Positions 26,436-36,038 of a stretch of DNA of 64,000 bases are shown piece by piece. Below the pieces are notes generated by a model. That model had not been told where the DNA came from, did no database searches, and saw only the letters and a program-made list of their open reading frames with translations. Source of the stretch: JACCWP01 sp963801045 (lineage in GTDB: Bacteria > Actinomycetota > Actinomycetes > Propionibacteriales > Nocardioidaceae); NCBI GenBank assembly GCA_963801045.1, contig CAWDDC010000004.1, forward strand, positions 62,001 through 126,000, given 5' to 3'. The first letter of the stretch is position 1; each line of letters opens with the position of its first letter. A program made the position numbers and the translations under genes.

Positions 26436-26754
26436 AAGCACACAGGGCGCACAGCCACCTTTCGATCCCGCCGGCAAAAGGCCTACTCCCCCGAGCGCGT
26501 ACTGTCAGAGGTGATCCCCCTCGGTCTCGCCGAGTGGCCCCGTCAGGTCAGCGGGCAATGAACGTCGAAGCGTTGAGGATGTGGTCCCCCCTTCCTCTTT
26601 AGTGCCCCGCTGCGTACCCCAGTGCGCTTCTGCACCCCGGGCACGGGGCACCCCCACCCCCCCTCTCCTCCCCCCCCCCCCCCCCCCCCCCCAGCGCTCC
26701 CCCCCCCGACTACTCCGGGCCGACGACGCGCTGGTCCGACCGACCGGTGGGGCG
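26436..26754. other. intergenic region with long cytosine tract
   Basis: No gene is supported. Between 26651 and 26707 the + strand is almost pure C, including an uninterrupted run of 22 C (26671-26692). Runs of this length are rarely genuine and commonly mark a read-through or join problem. Short open frames across it are composition artefacts. Confidence 0.7.
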
Positions 26755-27603
26755 TCACTGGCCGGCTGCGTGACCGCGCCCGTCCCGTTCGACCAGCCGC
26801 GCGAGCTGCACGACCGTCTCAACCAGCTGGGCACCGTGGACCAGGGCCCGGTCGTTGTGATCTGCTCCGGACACCTCGACCAGCCTCCACAGCCGCGGCG
26901 CTGATCCGGCCACCACCCGGCTCTGCTCGGCCGGGACGACGGAGTCGCGGCTGCCGTAGACCACGGCGACCGGTGCGTCCACCTCCGCGAGCTGCGTGGC
27001 GAGCGGGTAGTGGTCCCTGAGCAGCGTGCCGACGGGCAGGTACGGCATGTGCACCCGTCCGACCGATGCCAGGTCGACGAACGGCGAGCGCAGCACCAGA
27101 CCCGCCGGGGGATGCTCGGTGGCGAGCGCGGTCGCGACCGCGGCGCCGAGGCTCTCGCCGTAGAACAGGATCCGGTCGGGTGCCCAGCCGGCCTCGTCGA
27201 CCAGGAAGTCGTACGCGGCCCGGGCGTCACGGGCCAGCCCCGTCTCGCTGGGGCGGCCCGGGTTGCCGCCGTAGCCGCGGTAGTCGAACAGCAGCACCGC
27301 CAGCCCGTGCCCGGCCAGTGCGCGCGCGAGCGGTGCGCGACCGGACCGGTCGCCGGCGTTGCCGTTGGCCACCAGCACGGCGACGTCCCGGTCGGGGTCG
27401 GCCGGGACGTACCACGCCCCGAGGCTCAGGCCGTCGCTGGTACGCAGCACGACGTCCCGCGCACCCGGGAGCGAGTCGGGGGCGGACCCGACCGGTTCGG
27501 TGGAGGGCAGGTAGACGAGGTGGCGCTGGAAGATCCAGAGCAGCGCCAGCACCAGCGCGGCGACCACCGCCAGGGTGGCGAGCACGCGCAGCAGCCCGGT
27601 CAT
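26755..27603 (-). CDS. membrane-anchored alpha/beta hydrolase
   Basis: This is an intact 282-residue protein. It has an N-terminal membrane anchor (VLATLAVVAALVLALLWIF), then the fold markers LLFDYRGYGGNPGRPSE, ILFYGESLGAAVATALA (nucleophile elbow GESLG), VVYGSRDSVVPAEQS (catalytic Asp) and EVSGADHNDRALVHG (catalytic His). It resembles the ABHD13/BEM46-like family of membrane hydrolases of unclear substrate. ATG 27603 overlaps the stop of the MarR-GNAT gene (ATGA), so both are translated from one mRNA. The anchored enzyme would face the extracytoplasmic side if the N-terminus is inside. Confidence 0.9.
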   Translation of the reverse strand: MTGLLRVLATLAVVAALVLALLWIFQRHLVYLPSTEPVGSAPDSLPGARDVVLRTSDGLSLGAWYVPADPDRDVAVLVANGNAGDRSGRAPLARALAGHGLAVLLFDYRGYGGNPGRPSETGLARDARAAYDFLVDEAGWAPDRILFYGESLGAAVATALATEHPPAGLVLRSPFVDLASVGRVHMPYLPVGTLLRDHYPLATQLAEVDAPVAVVYGSRDSVVPAEQSRVVAGSAPRLWRLVEVSGADHNDRALVHGAQLVETVVQLARLVERDGRGHAAGQ

Positions 27604-28489
27604 CGGCCCGGCAGCTGCTTCTCGAACCAGTGGTGCGCGTAGGGCTCGTCGTTGAACGGCGCGACCTCGGTGTAGTTGGCGGACCGGTACAGGCCGATGG
27701 CCTCGTCCAGCAGCCGGTTGGTCTCCAGCCGGATCGTCGTCGCACCGCGTCGGCTCGCGTGCTGCTCGAGCTCGCGCAGGATGCGGCGGCCGACACCGAG
27801 TCCGCGTGCCCCCTCGGCGACCCACATCCGTTTGAGCTCGGCCGGATCCTTGCCGTGCAGCTTCAGGGCGCCACAGCCGACCGGCTCCCCGTGCACCCGG
27901 GCCAGCAACAGCAGACCGGCAGGCTCGGCGAGCTCGTCGGCCGCCGCCGGCAGGCTGGCCTCGGGGTCGAACCCGGTCTCGAACCTCGCATCGAGCTCGG
28001 CGAAGTAGGCGCGCAGGCACCACTGCGCCGCGCTGCTGGTCGGGCTCTCGACGCCGACCTCGACCAGGCCGGCGGTGAGCAGCCGCTCGACGGTGGCCAT
28101 CGCGGTCACGAGCTGGTCGACCTGCCGGTCGTTCAGCGGGGCGAGCAAGGAGGACGCGAGGTCGTCGCTGCGCCGGTCCAGCTCCACCCGCTCGCCGCGG
28201 CCTGCCGCCGTCAGCTCGACCACCCGGACCCGCTGGTCGTCCGCCGCGGGCCGGACCCGCACCAGGTGCTCAGCCTCCAGCCTGCGCAGGAGTCTGCTCA
28301 GGTAGCCGGAGTCGAGATCGAGCCGCGCACGCAGCTGCTTGACGTCGACGCCTCGCTCGCCGATCTCCCACAGCACGCGGGAGGCCCCGAGCGGCGGGAC
28401 CGGGCGAGGTACTCCTCCTGCAGGGCTCCGATCCGCTGGGTGACGGTGCGACTGAACGCACGCACCTGGTCCACGGACGGGGACGTCAT
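27600..28489 (-). CDS. MarR-GNAT fusion: transcriptional regulator with acetyltransferase domain
   Basis: The N-terminal half is a MarR-type winged helix (LWEIGERGVDVKQLRARLDL, SGYLSRLLRRLEAEHLV, VRVVELTAAGRGERVELD). The C-terminal half is a GNAT acetyltransferase with LLLLARVHGEPVGCGALKLH and the acetyl-CoA loop GARGLGVGRRILRELEQHA, ending FNDEPYAHHWFEKQLPG. This MarR-GNAT order is a known fusion in actinobacteria. The frame changes once, near 28400. ATG 28489 is the start. The target of acetylation is unknown; the coupled hydrolase downstream may be regulated with it. Confidence 0.88.
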
Positions 28490-28782
28490 GTTCGCTGACT
28501 CTAGTCAGAGGATCGCGACGAGTCACGCGAGTGGTCGACGGACAGGGGAGGATCGGCCAGGGCGAGGAGAGCGCGCTGTTGAACCCGGCCTTGCCCCGAC
28601 CGATCACTCTTTCCGGCATCGCGACCGGGGTCCGGAGCCACGCACAGGTGCGACATCTTCCTGAGGGTAGAAGCGGCCGCACTGCGTTCGACTGTATCGA
28701 CAAACCGACGCCGCCATAAGAGCCTCCGCGGACCGGACGACCGCAGCCTGAGCGGACCTGCCCCGCCCGGGCCGGACCACTG

Positions 28783-28810
28783 CTAGGCTCCCTGACTGTT
28801 TGGTCAGTCA
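28783..28810 (+). promoter_or_regulatory. TetR-like operator and promoter of the Rieske gene
   Basis: TGACTG (28793-28798) and CAGTCA (28805-28810) are perfect inverted arms around TTTGGT. A possible -10 TAGGCT precedes them (about 28784-28789), and GGGAGAA just before ATG 28823 can act as a ribosome binding site. This fits repression by a TetR-type regulator bound immediately after the -10. The 290 bases upstream (28500-28790) hold no gene I can support. Confidence 0.5.
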
Positions 28811-28822
28811 TTGGGAGAACCC

Positions 28823-30327
28823 ATGGTTAGCGACCTGTCCGTCCAGTCCGTCTCCACTGCCGCCCCGACGCGTGCGGTCCCGCCGGCGGCCTACACCGAT
28901 CCGGTGCTGTACGAGCAGGAGCTGCCCGAGGTCTTCGAGCGCGGCGTGGATCCTGGTCGGCCACGTCTCCGAGCTGGCCGAGCCGGGGCAGTACGTCACG
29001 GCGACGTCGGCCGCGAGCCGGTCATGGTCGTGCGCGGCCACGACGGCGAGCTGCGGGCGATGTCGAACGTCTGCCGGCACCGGGCGTCGCACGATCCTCG
29101 AGGGCCCGGCAGACCCGCTCGGTCATGCGCTGTCCGTACCACGCGTGGACGTACGAGCTCGACGGCAGCTGGCGGCGGCGCCGTCCGGCCAGGGTTCGCC
29201 TGCCTCGACCGCGGCCAGGTGGCGCTGCCGCAGTTCCGCGTCGGCGTGGTCGGTGGCCTGGTGTTCTGCTGCATCGACCCCGACCGGATGTCGCTGGAGG
29301 ATGCTCGGCCCGGTCGGGCCGTACCTCGAGTGGCTCAACGTCTCGACCGGCTGCAGGTGCACCGCGATCCCAGCGGCGCCGCGGTGGACCGAGGACTTCG
29401 CGGAGAACTGGAAGATCCTCGCCGACAACTACTTCGAGGACTACCACGTCCCGGTCGCGCACCCCACCTGGTGCGGCTGGTCGACGTCAAGGAGACGATC
29501 GGCGACAACAACGACTGGTGCGAGTGGTCCCGGGTGCCGTACCGCACCCGGCCGTCGCGCGACCCCCGCGAGCGCGAGTACCAGAGCCTGCTCCGCCGGA
29601 TGCCCGGCATGCCGGAGGAGTTCGAGGGCTGGATGGGCCACGTCTGCATCTGGCCGACGATGTTCATGGAGATCTACCCGCACCACATCGACACCTGGCA
29701 GCTCGAGCCGCTGGGGCTGCAGCGACGCGGGCCACCACGATGACGCTGGTGCACCCCGACGAGGACGAGCAGGACCGGCGGGCGCGCGAGCTGATGCGCG
29801 AGCTGAACGTCGACATCATGGGCGAGGACGTCGACATCACCACCCGGGTGCAGCGCGGCGTCCAGGCGCCGTCGTACCACTCGGGCATCCTCAACGACGA
29901 GCAGGAGTGCTCGGTGATCCGCTTCCAGCAGCGGCTGCGCGAGCTGCTGCCGCGGATCGCCGAGCTCGAGGGCGGTGCGGCCCGGGGAGGCCGGATCCCG
30001 ACCTGGCTCTTCCTGCCGCCCGAGGTCGAGGCGCTGGTGCCGACCCTGCTCGCCGGCTGGCAGCCTCCGGGGGCGCACCAGGACGAGGTCGAGCGCGAGC
30101 TGCGCCACCGCATCGAGACCCTGATCCTCGAGGGCGACGCCGAGCGCTGGCGGTCGTTCCTGCGAGCGAGGCGGCCGAGATGGTGGCCGAGTACGCCGGG
30201 CGACGATGCGGACGCGCGCCGCGTGCTGGCGTCGATCCTCGACGACCAGTTCCTGCTGGCGCGTGCCGTGGTCGACCTCGAGCGCGCCGACGAGGACGCG
30301 TCCCGCCGGTTGGCCCGGCTCGGCTGA
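28823..30327 (+). CDS. Rieske [2Fe-2S] aromatic-ring oxygenase alpha subunit with C-terminal extension, frameshifted
   Basis: The Rieske domain has VMVVRGHDGELRAMSNVCRH (C-x-H) and RCPYHAWTYELDG (C-x-x-H). The catalytic domain has DFAENWKILADNYFEDYHVP with the facial-triad Asp/His pattern (N-Y-F-E-D-Y-H-x-x-x-x-H), and then WPTMFMEIYPHHIDTWQLEP. The typical alpha-subunit end (VQRGVQAPSYHSGILNDEQE) is followed by about 115 extra, charged, helical residues (RIPTWLFLPPEVEALVP; HRIETLILEGDAERWRSFL) that I do not recognise. The frame changes near 28945, 29010, 29095, 29185, 29300, 29470, 29725 and 30170. A ferredoxin or reductase partner gene is not adjacent. The substrate is unknown. Confidence 0.85.
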
Positions 30328-30355
30328 GACCAGCGCGGCCTGCAAGCCTGACCTG

Positions 30356-30628
30356 ATGATCATCGTGACCGGATACCTGCGGGTCGCTGAGACGGCGCGG
30401 GACGACTTCGTGCAGAGCCATCGGGCTGTGGTCGAGCGCGCCCGCCGGGCCGAGGGGTGCCTCGCATTCGCCCTGTCGGCAGACCCGCTGGAGCCGAGCC
30501 GGGTGCTGGTCCTCGAGCGCTGGGTCGATCGCGCCGCGCTCGAGGCGTTCCGCGGGTCCGGGTCCGACGACGGCGCGTTCGAGGGCATCGAGGAGTTCGT
30601 GGTGGGGGAGTACGACGTCGTCGAGTGA
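30356..30628 (+). CDS. antibiotic biosynthesis monooxygenase (ABM) domain protein
   Basis: This is an intact 90-residue protein with the dimeric alpha-beta barrel pattern of the ABM family: IIVTGYLRVAETARDDFVQS, VERARRAEGCLAFALSADPL, RVLVLERWVDRAALEAF. The conserved E-x-W strand (LERW) is present. Family members include cofactor-free quinone-forming monooxygenases and heme-degrading enzymes, and many have no known function. It lies 28 bases after the Rieske gene in the same direction, so the two probably share a transcript and pathway. Confidence 0.85.
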   Translation: MIIVTGYLRVAETARDDFVQSHRAVVERARRAEGCLAFALSADPLEPSRVLVLERWVDRAALEAFRGSGSDDGAFEGIEEFVVGEYDVVE

Positions 30629-30655
30629 GCGCTGACTCCGTCGCTGAGGGTCGCC

Positions 30656-30678
30656 AGATATACCCCCATGGGGTATGC
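30656..30678 (+). promoter_or_regulatory. CsoR-like copper operator
   Basis: TACCCCCATGGGGTA (30661-30675) is a near-perfect palindrome that fits the TACCC-N-GGGTA operator bound by the copper repressors CsoR/RicR in actinobacteria. It lies 33 bases before the DUF4396 start and overlaps a TATACC that may be the -10. A CsoR gene is not in the window. Cu(I) would relieve repression of the four downstream genes. Confidence 0.75.
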
Positions 30679-30707
30679 TGCGGACCTCGACGAGCAGGAG
30701 GATCTCG

Positions 30708-31193
30708 ATGCCCACCGACCAGCACGTGCCCGCCGCACCCGGCCCCGCTCCCGAGGGTGCCGCGCTCACCCGGCTGGCGGTCAGCGCCACCCTGCACTGC
30801 CTCACCGGCTGTGCCATCGGCGAGGTGCTGGGCATGGTCATCGGCACCGCGCTGGGCTGGCCGACGCGGCCACGATCGTGCTGTCGGTCGTCCTGGCCTT
30901 CGTCTTCGGCTACTCGCTGACCATGCGCCGGTGCTGCGCCGGGGTCGGCCCGGGGGCCGCTGAGGATCGCGCTCGCCGCCGACACGGTGTCGATCGCGGT
31001 GATGGAGATCGTCGACAACGCCGTCATGGTGGGCGTCCCGGGCGCGATGGACGCCGGGCTGGGCAGCCTGCTGTTCTGGGCCGCGCTCGCCTTGGCTGCG
31101 GTCGCCTTCGTGGTCACCGTCCCGGTCAACCGGTGGCTGATCTCCCGCGGCAGGGGCCACGCCGTCGTGCACGACCTGCACGGGGGGCACTGA
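30708..31193 (+). CDS. DUF4396 membrane protein, frameshifted
   Basis: A protein of about 160 residues with the DUF4396 signatures VSATLHCLTGCAIGEVLGMV, LSVVLAFVFGYSLTMRRVL, ADTVSIAVMEIVDNAVM and FVVTVPVNRWLISRGRGHAV. It has four membrane helices. Conserved Cys/His residues (LHCLTGC, GRGHAVVH) and the copper-operon context suggest a role in copper handling or transfer; the biochemical function has not, to my knowledge, been established. The frame changes near 30865 and 30955. ATG 30708 has CAGGAGG upstream. Confidence 0.85.
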
Positions 31194-31241
31194 GCACCCG
31201 TGTCGACCACCAGCCGCCCCGACCCCATCGGAGGGATCATC

Positions 31242-31463
31242 ATGTCCACCTCGACGCCCACCGTCCAGACCTCCTACACCGTCACCGGCATGACCTGCGA
31301 GCACTGCGCGCACGCGGTGAGCGCCGAGATCGGACAGCTCGAGGGCGTCCACCAGGTCGACGTCGACGTCGCCACCGGGGAGGTCGCCGTGGCCAGCGAC
31401 CGGCCGCTGGACGCCGACGCCGTTGCGGCAGCGGTCGACGAAGCCGGTTACACGGTTTCATGA
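31242..31463 (+). CDS. copZ: CopZ-type copper chaperone (heavy-metal-associated domain)
   Basis: This is an intact 73-residue HMA-domain protein. The metal motif GMTCEHC (M-x-C-x-x-C, Cys near residues 18 and 21) is followed by the ferredoxin-like fold (VSAEIGQLEGVHQVDVDVAT, AAAVDEAGYTV). It carries Cu(I) in the cytoplasm and hands it to the adjacent ATPase. Its TGA stop overlaps the ATPase start (ATGA at 31460), giving translational coupling. ATG 31242 has GGAGGGATC upstream. Confidence 0.93.
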   Translation: MSTSTPTVQTSYTVTGMTCEHCAHAVSAEIGQLEGVHQVDVDVATGEVAVASDRPLDADAVAAAVDEAGYTVS

Positions 31464-34400
31464 CAACCGCGACGACGCCGGCCGGACCGGGGAACCGTGG
31501 AGTGCACGTTCGACATCGACGGCATGACCTGCGCGTCGTGCGTCGGCGGGTCGACAAGGCGCTGGGCAAGGTCGACGGCGTGACGACGCCAGGTGAACCT
31601 CGCGACCGAGGAGGCCACCGTCGACTACGACCCGCGGCGGTCGACGTCGACGCGCTGACCGCCGCGATCGCCGCGGCCGGCTACACCGGCACGCCACGCG
31701 GGGAGCACGCACCCGCGACGGAGCCGGGCGGTGACGACCGGGCCGACGGCGACCTCGACGAGCGAGAGGCCCGACGCGACGCCGAGCTCGCCGACCTGAA
31801 GCGCAAGTGGCAGGTCGCCCTGGCGGCCGGGCTCGGGATGATGATCTTGATGTACGTCCCGCTGCCGCTGGACGCCATGGACTGGCTGATGCCGCTGCTG
31901 CTGGTGGTCTCGACCGTGGTGCAGTTCTGGGCCGGGCGGCAGTTCTACCGGGCCGCCTGGGCGGCGGCGCGGCACCGGGCGCCGACATGAACACGCTGGT
32001 GGCGATCGGCACCGGCGTCGCGTACGCGTACAGCGCGTTCGTCACGCTGTGGCCCGCCGCGGCGCAGCGGTGGGGGCTGCCGCTGCACGTCTACTTCGAG
32101 ACGTCGGTGGTGATCATCGCGCTGATCCTGATGGGCCGCTGGATGGAGGCGCGCGCGAAGAGGCGGACCGCAGCGGCGATCAAGGCGCTGATCGGGCCTC
32201 GCGCCGAAGACCGCCCGCGTCCTGCGCGACGGCGTCGAGGTCGACGTCCCGATCGAGCGAGGTCGTGGTCGGCGACCTCGTCCGGGTGCGGCCGGGCGAG
32301 AAGGTCCCGGTCGACGGGGTCGTGACCGAAGGGTCCTCGACGGTCGACGAGAGCATGCTGACCGGCGAGAGCCTGCCGGTCGCCAAGGCCGCCGGCGACT
32401 CCGTCATCGGCGCGACGCTCAACCGGACCGGCTCGATCGTCCTGCGCGCCACCGCGGTCGGCGCGGACACCACGCTGGCCCAGATCGTGCGGCTGGTCGA
32501 GGACGCGCAGGGCTCGAAGGCGCCGCTGCAGCGGCTGGCCGACCGGGTGTCGCGATCTTCGTGCCGGCCGTGCTGGTCGCCGCGGCGGCGACGTTCCTCG
32601 GCTGGGTGCTGTTCGGCCCGGACACCGGCCGGCTGACGATGGCGATCGGGACCACGATCGCGGTCTTGATCATCGCCTGCCCGTGCGCGCTCGGGCTGGC
32701 GACGCCGACCGCGGTCATGGTCGGCACCGGCAAGGCCGCCGAGCTCGGCATCCTGATCGGCAACGGCGAGGCGCTCGAGCAGGCCCAGCGGCTCACCGCC
32801 GTCGTGCTGGACAAGACCGGCACGATCACCCGCGGCCGGCCGACGGTGACCGCGGTCCGACCACCGTCGCCGGGCTGGGCCGAGGCCGAGGTGCTGGCCC
32901 TGGTCGCCGCGGCGGAGACCGGGCAGCGAGCACCCGTCGCCGAGGCGATCGTCGCCGCGGCCCGGGAGCGCGGGCTGGCGGTCCCCGCCGTCGAGGCGTT
33001 CGAGGCCGTGCCCGGGCAGGGCATCGACGCCACCGTCGAGTGGCCGACGCGTGCTGGTCGGCAACGGCGCGCTGATGGAGCCCGACGGCGTCGACGTCGC
33101 CGACCTGCGAGGCAGCCGCCGACGACTCCGCCGCTGCGGGCACGACGCCGATGTTCGTGGCCGTCGACGGCGCAGCTCGCCGGGGTGGTCGCCGTCGCCG
33201 ACACCGTTCAAGCCGGAGTCGGCCGAGGCGGTCGCCCAGCTCAAGGCGCTCGGGCTCGAGGTGTGGATGCTGACCGGCGACAACGCCGCCACCGCCGCGG
33301 CGATCGCCGCGAGGTGGGCATCGACCACGTCCTGGCCGAGGTGCTGCCGGCGCGACAAGGCCGCGAAGGTCGCCGAGCTGCAGGCCGAGCGGGCAGTCGT
33401 CGCGATGGTCGGCGACGGCATCAACGACGCCCCGGCGCTGGCGCAGGCCGACCTCGGCATCGCCATCGGCACCGGCACCGACGTCGCGATCGCCGCGTCG
33501 GACATCACGCTGGTCGGCGGCGACCTGCGCGGCATCGTCTCGGCGATCGCGCTGTCCCGGCAGACCGTGACCACGATCAAGCAGGGGCTGTTCTGGGCGT
33601 TCGCGCTACAACGTGCTGCTGATCCCGGTCGCGGCGGGCGCGCTGTACTCCGTCGTCGGCATCCTGCTCGACCCGGTGCTGGCCGCCGCCGCGATGGCGA
33701 TGAGCTCGGTCAGCGTCGTCACGAACGCGCTGCGGCTGCGCCGCTTCCGCCGCCCGACAGGCGCCGACGAGATCCTGCACCCGCCGTCTGCGCGCCGGGT
33801 CGGGCAGTACAGCTACCTCGTCGGCGTCGCGGTGCTCGCCGTCGCGGTCGGGGTCGGGCTGACCGCGCTGAGCCGGACCGACGCCGCCCAGCGCGGGATG
33901 AACGGCGTGCTGGCCTGGACCGAGACCACCGGCATGCCGATGCGGCCGGCGATGAGCACGATGATGACCGCCGACATCGAGCCGGTCGAGGTCGCACGAC
34001 GCCGGCCTCGACGTCGCGCTCGACGTGCCGGCGGACGCCCGGCCGGGCGAGCCGACGCGGTGGTCGCGATGATCACGGACGCGAGACCGGCGTGCCGGTC
34101 GAGGACCTGTCACTGAGCCACGAGGTGTGGATGCACCTGATCGCGACCCGCGCCGACCTCGGCACGTTCGCCCACGTCCACCCCGAGCCGACCGGCCGGC
34201 CGGGCGAGCTCGCGGTCGAGATGATCTTCCCGACCGCCGGCACTACGTGATCAACACCGAGTTCCGGCTCGAGGGCGAGATGGGTGACGTCCACGACCGG
34301 CAGACGATCACGGTCGACGGTCCGGCGCCGAGCCGGTCGGGCTGCGCCGAGAGCCCGCGTCGCAGGAGGTCGACGGCGTCCGCGTCACGCTCGACGGGCG

Positions 34401-34750
34401 ACGCCGTGGTCGGGGACCAGCGACCTGGCGTTCTCGTTCACCGACGCCGCACCGGCCGGCCGTTGGACGACCTGCAGCCCTACCTCGCGGCGGCCGGCCA
34501 CGTCGTGATCATGCGCGCCGACGGCGAGACGTTCGCCCACGAGCACGCCGAGGTGGAGGACGCGGACGGCGACCCGGTCTTCGCGCTGCCCGGCCAGCGG
34601 TTCGGGCCGCAGCTCGACGTGCACACGCACGTTCACCACGCCGGCCTCTACCGGCTCTGGGCCCAGTTCCGGCTGGCCGACGGCCAGGTGATCACCGTGC
34701 CGTTCACCGTGCGGCGTCCTGAGAGCCGACCGGCACGACCACCGATGAGG
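31460..34750 (+). CDS. copA: Cu(I)-translocating P-type ATPase with long His-rich C-terminal extension, frameshifted
   Basis: An N-terminal HMA domain (DIDGMTCASC) is followed by membrane helices and an actuator motif (STVDESMLTGESLPV, TGES). The ion site is IIACPCALGLATPTAVM (CPC), the phosphorylation site VVLDKTGTITRG (DKTGT), then WMLTGDNAATAAA and AMVGDGINDAPALAQ (GDGIND), and YNVLLIPVAAGALY in a late helix. After the usual end (SVVTNALRLRRFR) there is an extra helix (YSYLVGVAVLAVAVGVGLTA) and about 230 extracytoplasmic residues in two similar Ig-like blocks with HEVWMHLIATRADLGTFAHV and FAHEHAEVEDADGD, HTHVHHAGLY. About 14 frame changes occur. The exact stop near 34720-34750 is uncertain because of a frame change. 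Confidence 0.88.
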
Positions 34751-34758
34751 AGCACGGC

Positions 34759-35073
34759 ATGGACTTCGTCCGAGCCACCGACTACCGCCCGGACCACGCC
34801 TGGGACGCCATCGACGTGGCGGAGTTCAGCGGGGACACGACAGTGCGGCTGCACTGGTCGGACCAGCCCTACGTCTGGCACGTCAACGACGGACCCGAGG
34901 TCTTCGTCGTCCTTGCCGGGGCGATCGACATGCACCATCGCAGCGACGGACAAACGTCGGTGACCCGGCTGGAGCCCGGCGACATCTGCCACGCCCAGCC
35001 CGGCGACGAGCACGTCGCCGTCCCGCAACCGGACGCGCGCATGCTCGTGGTCGAGCGCAAGGGCAGCGTCTGA
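34759..35073 (+). CDS. cupin-domain protein
   Basis: This is an intact 104-residue single-domain cupin. The first cupin strand pair includes HVNDGPEVFVVLAGAIDMHH (with the G-x-x-E-x-x-x-V-L-x-G pattern) and the second LEPGDICHAQPGDEHVAV (P-G-D...H). The metal ligands His/Glu/His are plausible. The role is unknown. It follows the copper ATPase by a few bases and may belong to the same transcript, so a metal-related or reactive-carbonyl role is possible but unproven. Confidence 0.85.
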   Translation: MDFVRATDYRPDHAWDAIDVAEFSGDTTVRLHWSDQPYVWHVNDGPEVFVVLAGAIDMHHRSDGQTSVTRLEPGDICHAQPGDEHVAVPQPDARMLVVERKGSV

Positions 35074-35089
35074 GGGACGGACCGGCGGC

Positions 35090-35797
35090 TCAGCCCCCCG
35101 CCTCGGTCGCCTTCTGCTCGAGGCCACGGACGTACTCGTGCGCCACGTCGCGCAGCTTGACGTTGCCGTCCCGGGACAGTCGCACCAGGAACCGGAAGGC
35201 GCCGTCCTCGGTGAGCGTGTAGCGCTCCATGACGATCCCGATCGCCTGGCCGATCTCCCGGCGGGTGACGAGCGCCTGGTTGAGCTCGTACTCCTTGCGG
35301 GCGCGGCCCATGGCCAGCGCGGCGTGGGTGGCGAACAGCTGGCCGATGTGGCGGGCGTCGTGGGTGAAGCTCTCGACCCGGGTGGAGTAGCAGTTCAGCG
35401 CGGCGGTGACGTGCTCGTCGTGCAGCAGCAGGAACGCCATCCGGGCACGGACGCCGAGGTGCCGGGCGCGAGGCGCGAACTGCGGCCACCTGTTGCTGTC
35501 GTCAACCGACCCGATCACGACCGGCTTCTCGTCGGTGAGCGCCTCGTAGCACGGGCCCTCGTGCACCTCTCGCTGGATGTCGTCGAGCTCGCGCACCAGG
35601 TCGCCGGAGGCGGAGAGGGTCTCCAGGCGGCCGTCTCGGTGCAACCGGAACACGCTCGCGTGCTCGACGTCGGGCACGGTGCCGATGACGGTGGCCACGA
35701 CACCGTCGAGGGTGTCCTGCAGCGACACCTCCTCGTCCAGGCGGCTGGCGATGTCTGCCAGCGCGTCGGCGAGGTCGAACGACTCCGAAGCCACCAT
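35090..35797 (-). CDS. GAF-ANTAR RNA-binding antiterminator
   Basis: This is an intact 235-residue protein. The N-terminal GAF domain (about 20-165) has VFRLHRDGRLETLSASGDLV and DIQREVHEGPCYEALTDEKP, the latter diagnostic of this actinobacterial group. A helical linker leads to the C-terminal ANTAR domain with NQALVTRREIGQAIGIVMER, then AFRFLVRLSRDGNVKLRDVA. ANTAR proteins bind paired hexaloop RNA hairpins and prevent termination; the GAF ligand and RNA targets are unknown. ATG 35797 has AGGAGGA upstream. It reads divergently from the LuxR operon. Confidence 0.92.
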   Translation of the reverse strand: MVASESFDLADALADIASRLDEEVSLQDTLDGVVATVIGTVPDVEHASVFRLHRDGRLETLSASGDLVRELDDIQREVHEGPCYEALTDEKPVVIGSVDDSNRWPQFAPRARHLGVRARMAFLLLHDEHVTAALNCYSTRVESFTHDARHIGQLFATHAALAMGRARKEYELNQALVTRREIGQAIGIVMERYTLTEDGAFRFLVRLSRDGNVKLRDVAHEYVRGLEQKATEAGG

Positions 35798-36038
35798 GGA
35801 GTCCTCCTGACTCAGACGTGCCGCACCGATCCTGCAGCCCGGCCGACACTACTGCCTGCCTCGGCTCTGGTTGCCGTCGTCGCGGGTCTTGTGCCGCCGA
35901 CGAGGGCGGAGGATCGTGCCCAGCGACGGGCGGGCTCACCGCCCCGGACAGGGACGCCCTCATGACCCCCTTGGACGCGTACGTCGATCGTCTCGAACGG
36001 GTTCGTCAAGCCGCACATCCACGGGTGGTCCAGGGGCC

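Noticed and set aside
24781..26670. Matching CCCCCTCTCCTCC strings inverted on both sides of the desaturase, suggestive of a mobile element
   Set aside because: The match is low-complexity and short, with no transposase or target-site duplication; coincidence is more likely.
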